10,475 nucleotides of DNA from assembly GCA_041497995.1 (NCBI GenBank), contig JBGQHM010000238.1:1-10475 (forward strand), in the 5' to 3' direction. Positions 4,901 through 10,108 of this stretch are shown piece by piece (the stretch's first letter is position 1; the number at the start of each line of letters is the position of its first letter). The stretch comes from DATKMS01 sp041497995. Its GTDB lineage: Bacteria > Desulfobacterota > Binatia > HRBIN30. The position numbers and the translations under genes are program-made. The notes below the pieces were generated by a model. It made no database searches and was not told the DNA's origin. It worked only from the letters and a program-made list of their open reading frames with translations.

Positions 4901-7640
4901 CGCCCTCGGCGTCCCGATCACAGAGACCTTCTACTCGGACAACACGTGGAGTGGGAAAGCCACTGGAGAGGCGCAGCTCAAGCTGCTGTCCTATGATCTG
5001 TTGGGAAGCGACACCGGTCATCCGTACGCCGGGCCAACGGGCGACACATTCGCCGCCAGCACCTACCACCTCGATCCGCCGATCGCGACGCCGCTCTTGA
5101 AGGAGCAGTGCGCCCCGATTCCCTTCCTGAGCTTCGAGTATCACTACAGCGTCAATGCGTGCCTCGTCGACTGTGCAGTTGAAGTGGGTGTGCGCGCCGG
5201 GGTGTTCGTTTGCATCGCGGTCTCGGCGGAAACGCAATCGACGATCGCACCCGATCTGAAGTTCACCGCCCAGGTCATTCCCGACGCGACCGTCTCCGTG
5301 CCGATCAAAGTTGAAGTCGACGCGGTTATCTGCAGCGGCGACGCCGACGTCAAGCCGCAGGCGGACGCAGCGCTGCAGATCTCCTATGATCCCGACTTCG
5401 GGAGCTGCCCGCTGGACTGCGCGCGCTTCGACAACCCATGTCTAGACCTCACCGCGTCGGCCCACTACGCCGTATCGTGCTTCTCCGTCACATTGAAGGA
5501 GGGCGATGCCGGTCTCGGACACATCAAGTACGGCTGCGCCGGAGCAAGTGGGGCGGCGGCGCAATCGGTCAACCAGGGCACCACCAACCGCCTCGACGAT
5601 GACCACAAGGGCACGTCGGTTGCCAGCGACGGGGCGGGCCACGCCTTGGGCGTGTGGAAGCAAAACGACAGCACCGACCCGGCGCATCCTGATCTCCACA
5701 TCTACTTCGCATACAACGACGGCACCGACTGGAGCACAGCGCAGCGGGTCACACCGGCCGCTGCCCTCGTCGACGCGCCACAGGTCGCGTTCCTCACCGC
5801 GGATACAGCCGTGGCAGTGTGGCAGCAGAGCACACTCACCTTCGACGCAGCGGTCGCCGCCAGCGACGCGGGCTTGGTGAGCAGTAGCGAGCTGTACTAC
5901 GCGGTCTGGGATGGGCAGGTGTGGAGTGCGCCGGCACCGATCACCAGTGACGACGTGCTCGACACGAAGCCCGTGCTCGCGGGCGATCCGCGCACCGGCC
6001 GCATGCTGCTCGCGTGGCTGCGCGCCAACAGCGCCCCGCAGGGGCAACAGAAACCGCTGGGCCTGTACTTCGCCACCTTTGACGGGACGCAGTGGAGCGC
6101 GCCGGCGCTCGTCGATCCGCAATCGACCAGCCTCGATCGCCAGATCAGCATCGCCTTCGACGCACAAGGGTTGGCCTACGCCGCCTGGTTGCGCGACCTC
6201 GACGGCGATGTGACGACCAGTGAAGATCGGCAGATTGCCCTGTCCACCTTCGACGGATTCGCGTGGAGCTTTCCCGGTGTGGTGCCAAACCTCCCGCCGG
6301 GCGCATACACGCCGTCCCTGGCCCTCGACATCGATGGCAACCCGATCGTCGCGTTCGTTGTACCGGCCTTCCTACCCGAGGCCGGAAGCCTGAGCACCGG
6401 CGACGGCAACAACAGCCAATTGTACGCCGCGTATCGCAGCGGCACCGGCTGGCGCATCATGCAGGTCGGTGAGAAGACCTACGCGGAGCGTCCGGTCATT
6501 CGCGTCACATCGGACAACCAGGCGATCATCATGTATCGCCAGTTCGGTACGGCAACCGACGTCCACTTGACGGGAGATTTGGCGGGCGCCGTTGCTGATC
6601 TCACTCATCCGGCGGGAGCCTTTACCTCGGGCTTCCTTACGGCAGATGGCGCATCCAATTGGCAGGTCGCATTCGACCTCGATCGGCAGAGCGTGAAGAG
6701 CTTCGTGCTCGACGTGAAGCAGGTCACCGGCAACATTCCGCTGGCGCTGGCGCGCGGTACCCACGCGGGCGGGAGGCTGGCGACGAAGGAACTCGGGTCC
6801 GGCGTTGCCAGCATGGTCGTGCCCTACGCGGTCGACCTCACCCTGACACCCAGTGACATCACCTTCTCGGACAACCATCCGCTCGGCGGGTTCACGGTCA
6901 CCATCGGCGCCACCGTCCACAATCTGGGCCTCAAGGCGCTCACCGACAAGACACCGGTGACTGTGGACTTTTACGACGGCGATACGTTGATCGGTCGCCG
7001 GCACATCGCGACGCTGTTACCGTTCAACTCGACCACTGCAGTGTCGCTGCCGTACACACTCCCACGCGGCGGGTTGCATGCGATCCGTTTGGTGATCGAC
7101 CAGGAGAATGCAGTCAGCGAGTCGGACGAGACCAACAACGAAGCCACGGCGATCCTCGGTGAGCCGCCGGCGCCGCTGCATCTCAGCGCCTTCGTCCTTC
7201 CCAGCGGCAGCCGCAAACCCAACCTGCAGTGGGACGCAGCACCAACGGAAGGCATCGCGAGCTACCGCGTGTACCGATCGCTGACAGTCGGTAGCGGCTA
7301 CGAGCTCGTCGGTGGCGCCACCGCCACCACCTTCGTGGATGCGCTTGCGGCACCGGGCATGACGTACCACTACGTCGTCGCCGCCATCGACGACGCGGAT
7401 GTCCGCTCGCCGTTCAGCAACGCGGCGACGGTGAGCGTAGCGGCGCCGGTCTGCATTGGTGATTGCAACGCCGACGGCATGGTCACGGTCGACGAGCTAC
7501 TGATCGCTGTAAACATCGCACTCGACAATCTACCTATTGAGAGTTGTCCAGCTTTCGATGCTAACGCCGATGGTACGGTGACCGTCAACGAGATCCTCGC
7601 CGGCGTGAACAACGCGCTCAACGGCTGCCCAGGGCCCTAG
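1923..7640 (+). CDS. Giant secreted mosaic protein: 2x PPC-like, Thr-Pro linkers, Cys island, carboxypeptidase-regulatory-like domain, propeller, CARDB, Fn3, dockerin-like end
   Basis: Single uninterrupted 1,905-residue frame. The N-terminus has K3/R5/R10, a hydrophobic stretch (12-26) and a plausible signal peptidase I site after PITA (residue 31); C24 lacks a good lipobox because Thr is at -3. Domain order by residue: PPC-like 33-150 and 155-277; Thr-Pro linker 282-449; six-cysteine island 455-492; Thr-Pro linker 496-614; Ig-like region 615-708; carboxypeptidase-regulatory-like fold 714-785; unrecognised Cys-containing region 786-1215; repeated-blade propeller-like region 1223-1610; CARDB-like 1637-1746; Fn3-like 1750-1840; dockerin-like EF-hand pair 1844-1902. 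No catalytic domain was recognised, so binding, adhesion or surface display is the likely role (inference). The start is ATG 1923 although no good Shine-Dalgarno lies near it (GGGGAAA is 22 bases upstream); it is chosen because it gives a proper signal peptide. It stands alone, 95 bp after rmlA and convergent with lepB. Confidence 0.85.
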   Translation: MSKARVSVLRCGAVGLVAALTVACAVSPITAQSCQQLSGVFSSTLIGMTNGASGDTGSCGGADAPEVSYVYFAPRAGTYTFDTFGSEFDTVLYVRNDTSTELGCNDDSPGGLTKQSRVTLPLTAGQMVSIIVDGFGTESGNYTLRINGNCPLPFRNDPRDLGNAPSVSISGTTTCGTFGFGGVSCGGGGDNAPDATFIYTALAAGNYVLSTAGSTFNTLLSARLGTCTGTELACNDDVTAPTDQTSRATLTLATGQSIIVAVDGAGAESGAYTLQINATPFTPTITPTATFTRTPTLTPTETPTPTVTNTPTRTPTRTFTPTPTITKTATPTRTPTPTLTPTPTRTRTPTRTVTLTRTVTATPTATNTATGTRTHSPTPTATATRTITPTPTMPGPTPTRTQTPTVTETPTRTATQAPTQTLTRTVTPTLSSTPTVTETRTLAPTRTPTVNRLGCCERLFTVPICNAPISQGDCVGLGGIFSEGGTCAGGRCSGGTPPPTLSPTITPTVTLTPSTTPTATITATATITPTQRPTATATPSNTSRPSPTPTSTGTITPTGTAVPSASVTPTATNTPTTSSTATPTATFSATGTATLTGTPTPTRTPTLTPTPTATVAAASIALTVPSGIAGSTVGASGHVGTGAAGVRILLGDGHTLRGVADGPVDPNGGYTLTVPVPSDTAPGDTQVCAFGSGPGAIGLDLSCTGFVVLPTGPGSIAGQVVDARGGSISGARVLLSTGGDLPIDRTQTNSDGQYTFHDLSPGTYTLRVIQNGIYFAPLQKDVKSGMQASALHRPADASSIPDVSVLQAGSIALLAQRVYVKDPPGSPWLARFGSLQGSEVLTVRFFATLLFLRTAPGPVLFSIRQGPEVIDSVLTDAAGRVLDEPPFDTLADSYFADFNVSELPPGDLVLRISGYNSTTATETVLIDEQHIEMVALHSRWLSGRVQDPAVTIAADSPTRLAYHFNGRLPDTSLAFSFDQDINLPFDVTLENKAALGVPITETFYSDNTWSGKATGEAQLKLLSYDLLGSDTGHPYAGPTGDTFAASTYHLDPPIATPLLKEQCAPIPFLSFEYHYSVNACLVDCAVEVGVRAGVFVCIAVSAETQSTIAPDLKFTAQVIPDATVSVPIKVEVDAVICSGDADVKPQADAALQISYDPDFGSCPLDCARFDNPCLDLTASAHYAVSCFSVTLKEGDAGLGHIKYGCAGASGAAAQSVNQGTTNRLDDDHKGTSVASDGAGHALGVWKQNDSTDPAHPDLHIYFAYNDGTDWSTAQRVTPAAALVDAPQVAFLTADTAVAVWQQSTLTFDAAVAASDAGLVSSSELYYAVWDGQVWSAPAPITSDDVLDTKPVLAGDPRTGRMLLAWLRANSAPQGQQKPLGLYFATFDGTQWSAPALVDPQSTSLDRQISIAFDAQGLAYAAWLRDLDGDVTTSEDRQIALSTFDGFAWSFPGVVPNLPPGAYTPSLALDIDGNPIVAFVVPAFLPEAGSLSTGDGNNSQLYAAYRSGTGWRIMQVGEKTYAERPVIRVTSDNQAIIMYRQFGTATDVHLTGDLAGAVADLTHPAGAFTSGFLTADGASNWQVAFDLDRQSVKSFVLDVKQVTGNIPLALARGTHAGGRLATKELGSGVASMVVPYAVDLTLTPSDITFSDNHPLGGFTVTIGATVHNLGLKALTDKTPVTVDFYDGDTLIGRRHIATLLPFNSTTAVSLPYTLPRGGLHAIRLVIDQENAVSESDETNNEATAILGEPPAPLHLSAFVLPSGSRKPNLQWDAAPTEGIASYRVYRSLTVGSGYELVGGATATTFVDALAAPGMTYHYVVAAIDDADVRSPFSNAATVSVAAPVCIGDCNADGMVTVDELLIAVNIALDNLPIESCPAFDANADGTVTVNEILAGVNNALNGCPGP
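2019..2753 (+). other. Tandem PPC-like beta-sandwich domains of the giant protein
   Basis: Residues 33-150 and 155-277 are two copies of one domain. Each has a Cys-Gly-Gly stretch, an aromatic strand (VSYVYF / ATFIYT), AGTYTFDT / AGNYVLST, a T-E-L-x-CNDD turn (near residues 104 and 234), then S-R-x-TL, a GQ strand, VDG-x-G-x-ESG and YTL-x-IN. This is the pattern of bacterial pre-peptidase C-terminal (PPC) domains, which in other proteins serve as non-catalytic secretion or binding modules. The two copies are clearly related but diverged, so the duplication is old. Confidence 0.7.
2766..3269 (+). repeat. First Thr-Pro linker (coding low-complexity repeat)
   Basis: About 168 codons encode irregular TPT-x-TPT repeats (residues 282-449), built from ACN-CCN codon pairs with Arg, Val, Ala or Leu inserted. 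At DNA level this is an imperfect short tandem repeat of the ACGCCGACG / ACACCGACC kind. Such linkers are extended and are candidates for O-glycosylation. The reverse strand stays open through it and would give a Val-Gly repeat; that is a by-product of the repeat, not a gene. Confidence 0.85.
3285..3398 (+). other. Six-cysteine island between the two linkers
   Basis: Residues 455-492 have the spacing CC-x8-C-x7-C-x13-C-x4-C, with GLGGIFSEGG between the fourth and fifth cysteines. It interrupts an otherwise cysteine-free Thr-Pro tract and probably folds as a small disulfide-bonded knot outside the cytoplasm. I recall similar CC...C...C...C...C islands between Thr-Pro linkers in proteins of uncultured delta-like bacteria, but I cannot name a family. 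Confidence 0.6.
3408..3764 (+). repeat. Second Thr-Pro/Thr-Ala linker (coding low-complexity repeat)
   Basis: About 119 codons (residues 496-614) encode a second Thr-Pro linker, richer in Ala, Ser and Ile than the first and less regular. The two differ enough that the second is not a recent copy of the first. Confidence 0.85.
4062..4277 (+). other. Carboxypeptidase-regulatory-like / CNA-B-like beta domain
   Basis: Residues 714-785 run GSIAGQVVD, GGSISGARVLLS, then T-N-S-DGQYTF, LSPGTYTLRV and a final FAPLQKDV strand. This is the usual pattern of the carboxypeptidase-regulatory-like (CarboxypepD_reg) and related prealbumin-like folds, non-catalytic spacers or binding modules in exported proteins. 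The preceding residues 615-708 look like another Ig-like sandwich. Confidence 0.7.
4278..5567 (+). other. Unrecognised cysteine-containing middle region of the giant protein
   Basis: About 430 residues (786-1215) match no family I recognise. The first half alternates short hydrophobic strands with polar loops, suggesting beta structure (for example LLFLRTAPGPVLFSI and PGDLVLRISGY). The second half is richer in cysteine, with two C-x-x-[DC] pairs (CLVDC and CPLDC) and several single cysteines, consistent with disulfides in an exported protein. Confidence 0.5.
5589..6752 (+). other. Repeated-blade region, probable six- or seven-bladed beta-propeller
   Basis: A motif of the form YxxxDG-x-x-WS recurs with Trp at residues 1270, 1334, 1391, 1448 and 1510, a spacing of 57-64 residues. 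Each is followed by a short loop, then a strand with an [AI]-x-D/A-x-x-G core and an [AV]-[VA]-W-type strand (VAVWQQ, LLAWLRA, YAAWLRD). This resembles sialidase/BNR-like propeller blades without clear Asp-box conservation. No sialidase catalytic residues were identified. Confidence 0.55.
6831..7442 (+). other. CARDB-like domain followed by a fibronectin type III-like domain
   Basis: Residues 1637-1746 begin VDLTLTPSDITFSDNHP and contain FTVTIGATVHNLG, VDFYDGDTLIG and the hallmark end ESDETNNEA, typical of CARDB adhesion-related domains. Residues 1750-1840 follow with LQWDAAP, IASYRVYRS, a GYELVGG turn, TTFVDAL, YHYVVAAID and SPFSNAATV, the usual Fn3 strand pattern. Both are non-catalytic spacer or binding modules. 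Confidence 0.8.
7452..7628 (+). other. C-terminal dockerin-like calcium-binding pair
   Basis: Two EF-hand-like loops end the protein: D1847-x-N-x-D1851-G with E1858 at position 12, and D1879-x-N-x-D1883-G with E1890 at position 12, each followed by a short helix (ELLIAVNIALD / EILAGVNNALN). Cysteines at 1844, 1848, 1875 and 1902 bracket them. This matches the type I dockerin layout. No cohesin is seen in the window, so the partner is unknown. Confidence 0.75.
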
Positions 7641-7660
7641 CAGTCCGTCGGACTTGCTAG
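7637..7660 (+). terminator. Stem-loop overlapping the giant gene's stop codon; possible terminator or mRNA 3' structure
   Basis: CTAGCAGTCC-GTC-GGACT-t-GCTAG forms a 10-bp stem with one bulged T and a 3-base loop. The left arm includes the TAG stop at 7638-7640. No T-run follows on either strand, so it is not a standard intrinsic terminator. It sits in the 72-bp gap between two convergent genes, where a bidirectional transcript end would be expected. Confidence 0.4.
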
Positions 7661-7712
7661 CCAGCAGCGACCCATCGGGGAGCGGGCCATAGAAATGACG
7701 CCGGCCGCAGGC

Positions 7713-8408
7713 CTAGCGCAAGACGTGGCCGAAGCGGTCCCACCGCAACCAGTGGGTCTGGCTGTTCCACGACCAGTAGATGAAGGTCGCCTTCCCCTTC
7801 ACATCGGTGGCGTCGGCGAATCCCCAATAGCGGCTGTCGTAGCTTTGATCGCGGTTGTCACCCATCACGAAGAACTTGCCGGGCGGCACGGTCACTGGAC
7901 CGAAGTTGTCGCGCGGCGCAGTATCGCGCACGTGCGGGTCGGTAAAGTTGGCGTGCTCGTCGGGCACTTCCACATCATTGATGTACAAGTGCTTGTTGCG
8001 GAGCTCGACCTTATCGCCTTCCACCGCGATCACACGTTTGATCAGATCCGTCTTGTGGTCGACGGGTGAGGTGAAAACGATGATGTCGCGGCGTTGCAGC
8101 GGCCGCCACTGCGTGATCTCCTTCTCGACGAACGGCAAGTGCATCCCGTAGGCCAGCTTGTTCACAAAGAGGTGATCGCCGATCTGGATGGTCGGCAACA
8201 TCGAGCCGGACGGTACCCAGAAGGCCTCGACCACCGATGAGCGCACCAGGAGCGCCACCACCACCGCGACCAGCAGCGATTCGACGTTCTGCCGCCAGCG
8301 CGATTTGGGTGATGCGTTCGGATTCGCGGCGCGGCGCCAGAACGCCCAGCGCGGCTCGGGTTGCGGTGTCTGTTGTGTACCAACTCGGGGGTTGCTGCGT
8401 TGATTCAT
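7713..8408 (-). CDS. lepB: Signal peptidase I
   Basis: Cleaves signal peptides from exported proteins at the outer face of the inner membrane by a Ser-Lys dyad. Counting from ATG 8408 (231 residues): a proline- and arginine-rich cytoplasmic N-terminus, one membrane segment at about 42-60, the catalytic box PSGSMLPT with Ser69 just after it, VNKLAYG, RRDIIVF, LIKRVIAVEGD with the general-base Lys124, and the late box GDNRD-x-S-x-DSRYWG (from 183). All key residues are present, and the length is normal for the single-spanning type. An in-frame TTG at 8423 would add five residues, but it abuts the likely -10 element, so ATG 8408 is preferred. No clear Shine-Dalgarno precedes it. It lies downstream of the SDR gene but is separated by a large palindrome and has its own promoter, so it is probably a separate unit. 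Confidence 0.93.
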   Translation of the reverse strand: MNQRSNPRVGTQQTPQPEPRWAFWRRAANPNASPKSRWRQNVESLLVAVVVALLVRSSVVEAFWVPSGSMLPTIQIGDHLFVNKLAYGMHLPFVEKEITQWRPLQRRDIIVFTSPVDHKTDLIKRVIAVEGDKVELRNKHLYINDVEVPDEHANFTDPHVRDTAPRDNFGPVTVPPGKFFVMGDNRDQSYDSRYWGFADATDVKGKATFIYWSWNSQTHWLRWDRFGHVLR

Positions 8409-8422
8409 AATGGTTGGGCTCA

Positions 8423-8451
8423 ATGATGGAATGTCGCCCCAGCTCCGTCAA
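8423..8451 (-). promoter_or_regulatory. Sigma70-like promoter for lepB
   Basis: On the minus strand TTGACG (8451-8446, five of six consensus bases) and CATCAT (8428-8423, four of six) are separated by exactly 17 bases. Transcription would begin near 8416, giving a leader of only about 8-9 bases before ATG 8408. This fits the absence of a Shine-Dalgarno and argues against the TTG start at 8423. Use of this consensus in the unknown host is assumed. Confidence 0.45.
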
Positions 8452-8456
8452 GGGCC

Positions 8457-8535
8457 GGGAAGCTTTCAGCCGTCAGCCATCAGCTATCAGCCATGAAATG
8501 ACTCCAAGCTGAGGGCTGATAGCTGACAGCTTCCC
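8457..8535. repeat. 79-bp imperfect palindrome built from TCAGCNN heptamers, directly after the SDR stop codon
   Basis: Arms 8457-8484 and 8508-8535 pair at 24 of 28 positions (GGGAAGCT.../...AGCTTCCC) around a 23-base loop. The left side holds four consecutive heptamers TCAGCCG, TCAGCCA, TCAGCTA, TCAGCCA (8466-8493); the right side holds the complement form GCTGANN three times (8508-8528). It abuts the SDR stop (8536-8538, minus strand). It could end SDR transcription or stabilise its mRNA; there is no T-run. Repeats of this type occur, from memory, as dispersed intergenic elements in many environmental genomes. Confidence 0.75.
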
Positions 8536-9354
8536 TCAATGCAGCTCCATGCCGCCGTCGACGTTGATCGCCTGCCCTGTCACGTTACCGGCCGTTGCCA
8601 GATAGACGGCGAGTTGGCCGATATCTTCAGGCGTTTGCGGGCGGCCAAGGGGAATCAAGGTGCGTGTGTAGCGTTGCCACGCCTCTTCCTTCGACTCGCC
8701 CTGCTGCTTGAAGGTATCGGCGAGGTACTCCCACATCTGCGTACGCAAGATGCCGGGACAGATGGCGTTGACGCGGATATTGGAGCGCGCCAGCTCTTTT
8801 GCTAGCGAGTTGGTGAAACCGACCACCGCGAACTTCGACGCACAGTAGTGCGCCATACCTGGCGCACCGTTCTTCCCGGCCACCGAGGCGATGTTGATGA
8901 TACAAGCGTCCGGCCGCTGCTTGAGCATCGGCAGCGCGGCCTTGCAGCTGAGGAAGACGCCTTTGACGTTCACCGCCATGGTCAGATCGAACTCCTCTTC
9001 GGGCATCGCTTCCACCATCGCGATGTGCACGACGCCGGCGTTGCAGACGAGGATGTCGAGGTGACCGAGCTGGCGCGCGGTCTCCGAGACCATGCGCTGC
9101 ACCTGTGGCCATTGGGTGACGTCGGCTTCGATGGCGACGGCGCGCCGCCCGAGCGCCTGAATCTCTTTGACTGTCTCCTGCGCCGCCTGGTACCCGCTCA
9201 CTGCGGTCGCGCCGTACTGCTGCGCGGCGCTGGCGACGCGATCGACTTCAGCAATGGCAATATCGGCGCCCTCGCCGGCCAAGGCCAACGCAATGCCGCG
9301 CCCGATGCCGCGTGCACCGCCCGTGACCAACGCGACCTTCCCCGTAAGTTTCAT
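8536..9354 (-). CDS. Classical short-chain dehydrogenase/reductase (SDR)
   Basis: NAD(P)-dependent oxidoreductase of 272 residues; substrate unknown. It has the cofactor motif TGGARGIG (11-18), NAG (105-107), and the catalytic tetrad Asn129, Ser157, Tyr170, Lys174 (YCASK), then CPG (199-201) and a GQAINVDGG end, so it should be active. Glu36 at the end of the second strand suggests NAD(H) preference. Between that strand and the next helix there are about 14 extra residues compared with FabG-type enzymes (about 40-56). ATG 9354 is chosen because TGKVALVTGG then starts at the usual distance, a GAGGAG lies 5 bases upstream, and the start overlaps the HAD stop as ATGA. A longer in-frame version to 9471 would run far into the HAD gene and is unlikely. 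FabG-like ketoreductase or sugar/alcohol dehydrogenase roles are all possible. Confidence 0.9.
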   Translation of the reverse strand: MKLTGKVALVTGGARGIGRGIALALAGEGADIAIAEVDRVASAAQQYGATAVSGYQAAQETVKEIQALGRRAVAIEADVTQWPQVQRMVSETARQLGHLDILVCNAGVVHIAMVEAMPEEEFDLTMAVNVKGVFLSCKAALPMLKQRPDACIINIASVAGKNGAPGMAHYCASKFAVVGFTNSLAKELARSNIRVNAICPGILRTQMWEYLADTFKQQGESKEEAWQRYTRTLIPLGRPQTPEDIGQLAVYLATAGNVTGQAINVDGGMELH

Positions 9355-10052
9355 ACAGTCTCCTCTGCGCCGCCAACCACGCGGCTGATCTCTTCGAACC
9401 GGTCGATGACGAAGTCCGGTCGCAGCAGCCGCAAGGCTGTGGCCGCGTGCATACCGTAGGTCACTGCACACGTCGCGACACCCGCCGCCTGCCCCATTTC
9501 GATGTCGAAGCTCGTGTCGCCCACCATGAGGGTTCGATGCGGCGCGCAGCCGAATAGCGCCTGCGCCCGATGGACCATCTCCGGATGCGGTTTACCGCGG
9601 GTCACGCAGTCGCCTCCAAGGATCGCATCGATCAAGCTGTCGATGCCGCAGTGCCGAACGATGTCGCTGGTCGTCGCCCGCCCCTTACTCGTCCCGATCA
9701 CCAAGCGGATCCCGGATGCGCGGAGCGCCGCCAGCGTCGGCACGACATTGGGATAGAGACGAAACTGGCGGACGAACTCTGCGCTGTCAGCAATGCGGCG
9801 ATACTCGACGCACAAGGTGCGGATCGTAGCGTCGGAAGCGCCGGGCAGCGCGCGCGCAAAGACCTGCTCGAGCGGCAGGCCGATGGATGCCGCGACCGAG
9901 CTCGCGTCCGCGCGCTGATGGCCGCTGTCATCAAGGACATCGTTCACCAAATCGACGAGGATGGCCTGACTGTCGGCGAGCGTGCCGTCGAAGTCGAGGA
10001 CCAAGAGCTCAAAGCGCGCGCCGAGGCCACGCGGTACGTCAGAAGCTTCCAT
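9351..10052 (-). CDS. HAD-superfamily hydrolase, phosphoglycolate phosphatase-like
   Basis: A 233-residue haloacid-dehalogenase phosphatase with all four motifs: nucleophile motif DFDGTL (Asp20, acid/base Asp22), motif II GTSKG (Thr121/Ser122), motif III lysine in RGKPHPEM (Lys154), and motif IV GDTSFD (Asp179, Asp183). A helical cap lies between motifs I and II (about 27-105), as in subfamily I enzymes of the Gph/PpaX/beta-phosphoglucomutase type. KPHPEM and MVGDTSFDIEMG point toward phosphoglycolate phosphatase or pyrophosphatase-like members, but substrate cannot be decided from sequence. No strong Shine-Dalgarno precedes ATG 10052. It begins 56 bp after the DNA glycosylase stop and its TGA overlaps the SDR ATG. 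Possible job: detoxifying 2-phosphoglycolate, including that released from damaged DNA ends, which would fit the neighbouring glycosylase (inference). Confidence 0.9.
   Translation of the reverse strand: MEASDVPRGLGARFELLVLDFDGTLADSQAILVDLVNDVLDDSGHQRADASSVAASIGLPLEQVFARALPGASDATIRTLCVEYRRIADSAEFVRQFRLYPNVVPTLAALRASGIRLVIGTSKGRATTSDIVRHCGIDSLIDAILGGDCVTRGKPHPEMVHRAQALFGCAPHRTLMVGDTSFDIEMGQAAGVATCAVTYGMHAATALRLLRPDFVIDRFEEISRVVGGAEETV
9360..9365 (-). promoter_or_regulatory. Ribosome binding site of the SDR gene inside the HAD 3' end
   Basis: GAGGAG on the minus strand lies 5 bases before ATG 9354, within the last codons of the HAD gene. It fixes the SDR start and, with the ATGA overlap, supports translational coupling. 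Confidence 0.75.
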
Positions 10053-10108
10053 TCAACGCGTCATCTTTCACAATTTCTCGCCATCGCCAACACAGGGAGT
10101 GCAACCTG

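Noticed and set aside
8536..9471. SDR start at 9471 with a 39-residue N-terminal extension
   Set aside because: The extension lies inside the HAD gene and is Arg-rich; ATG 9354 has a good ribosome site and the standard SDR N-terminus.
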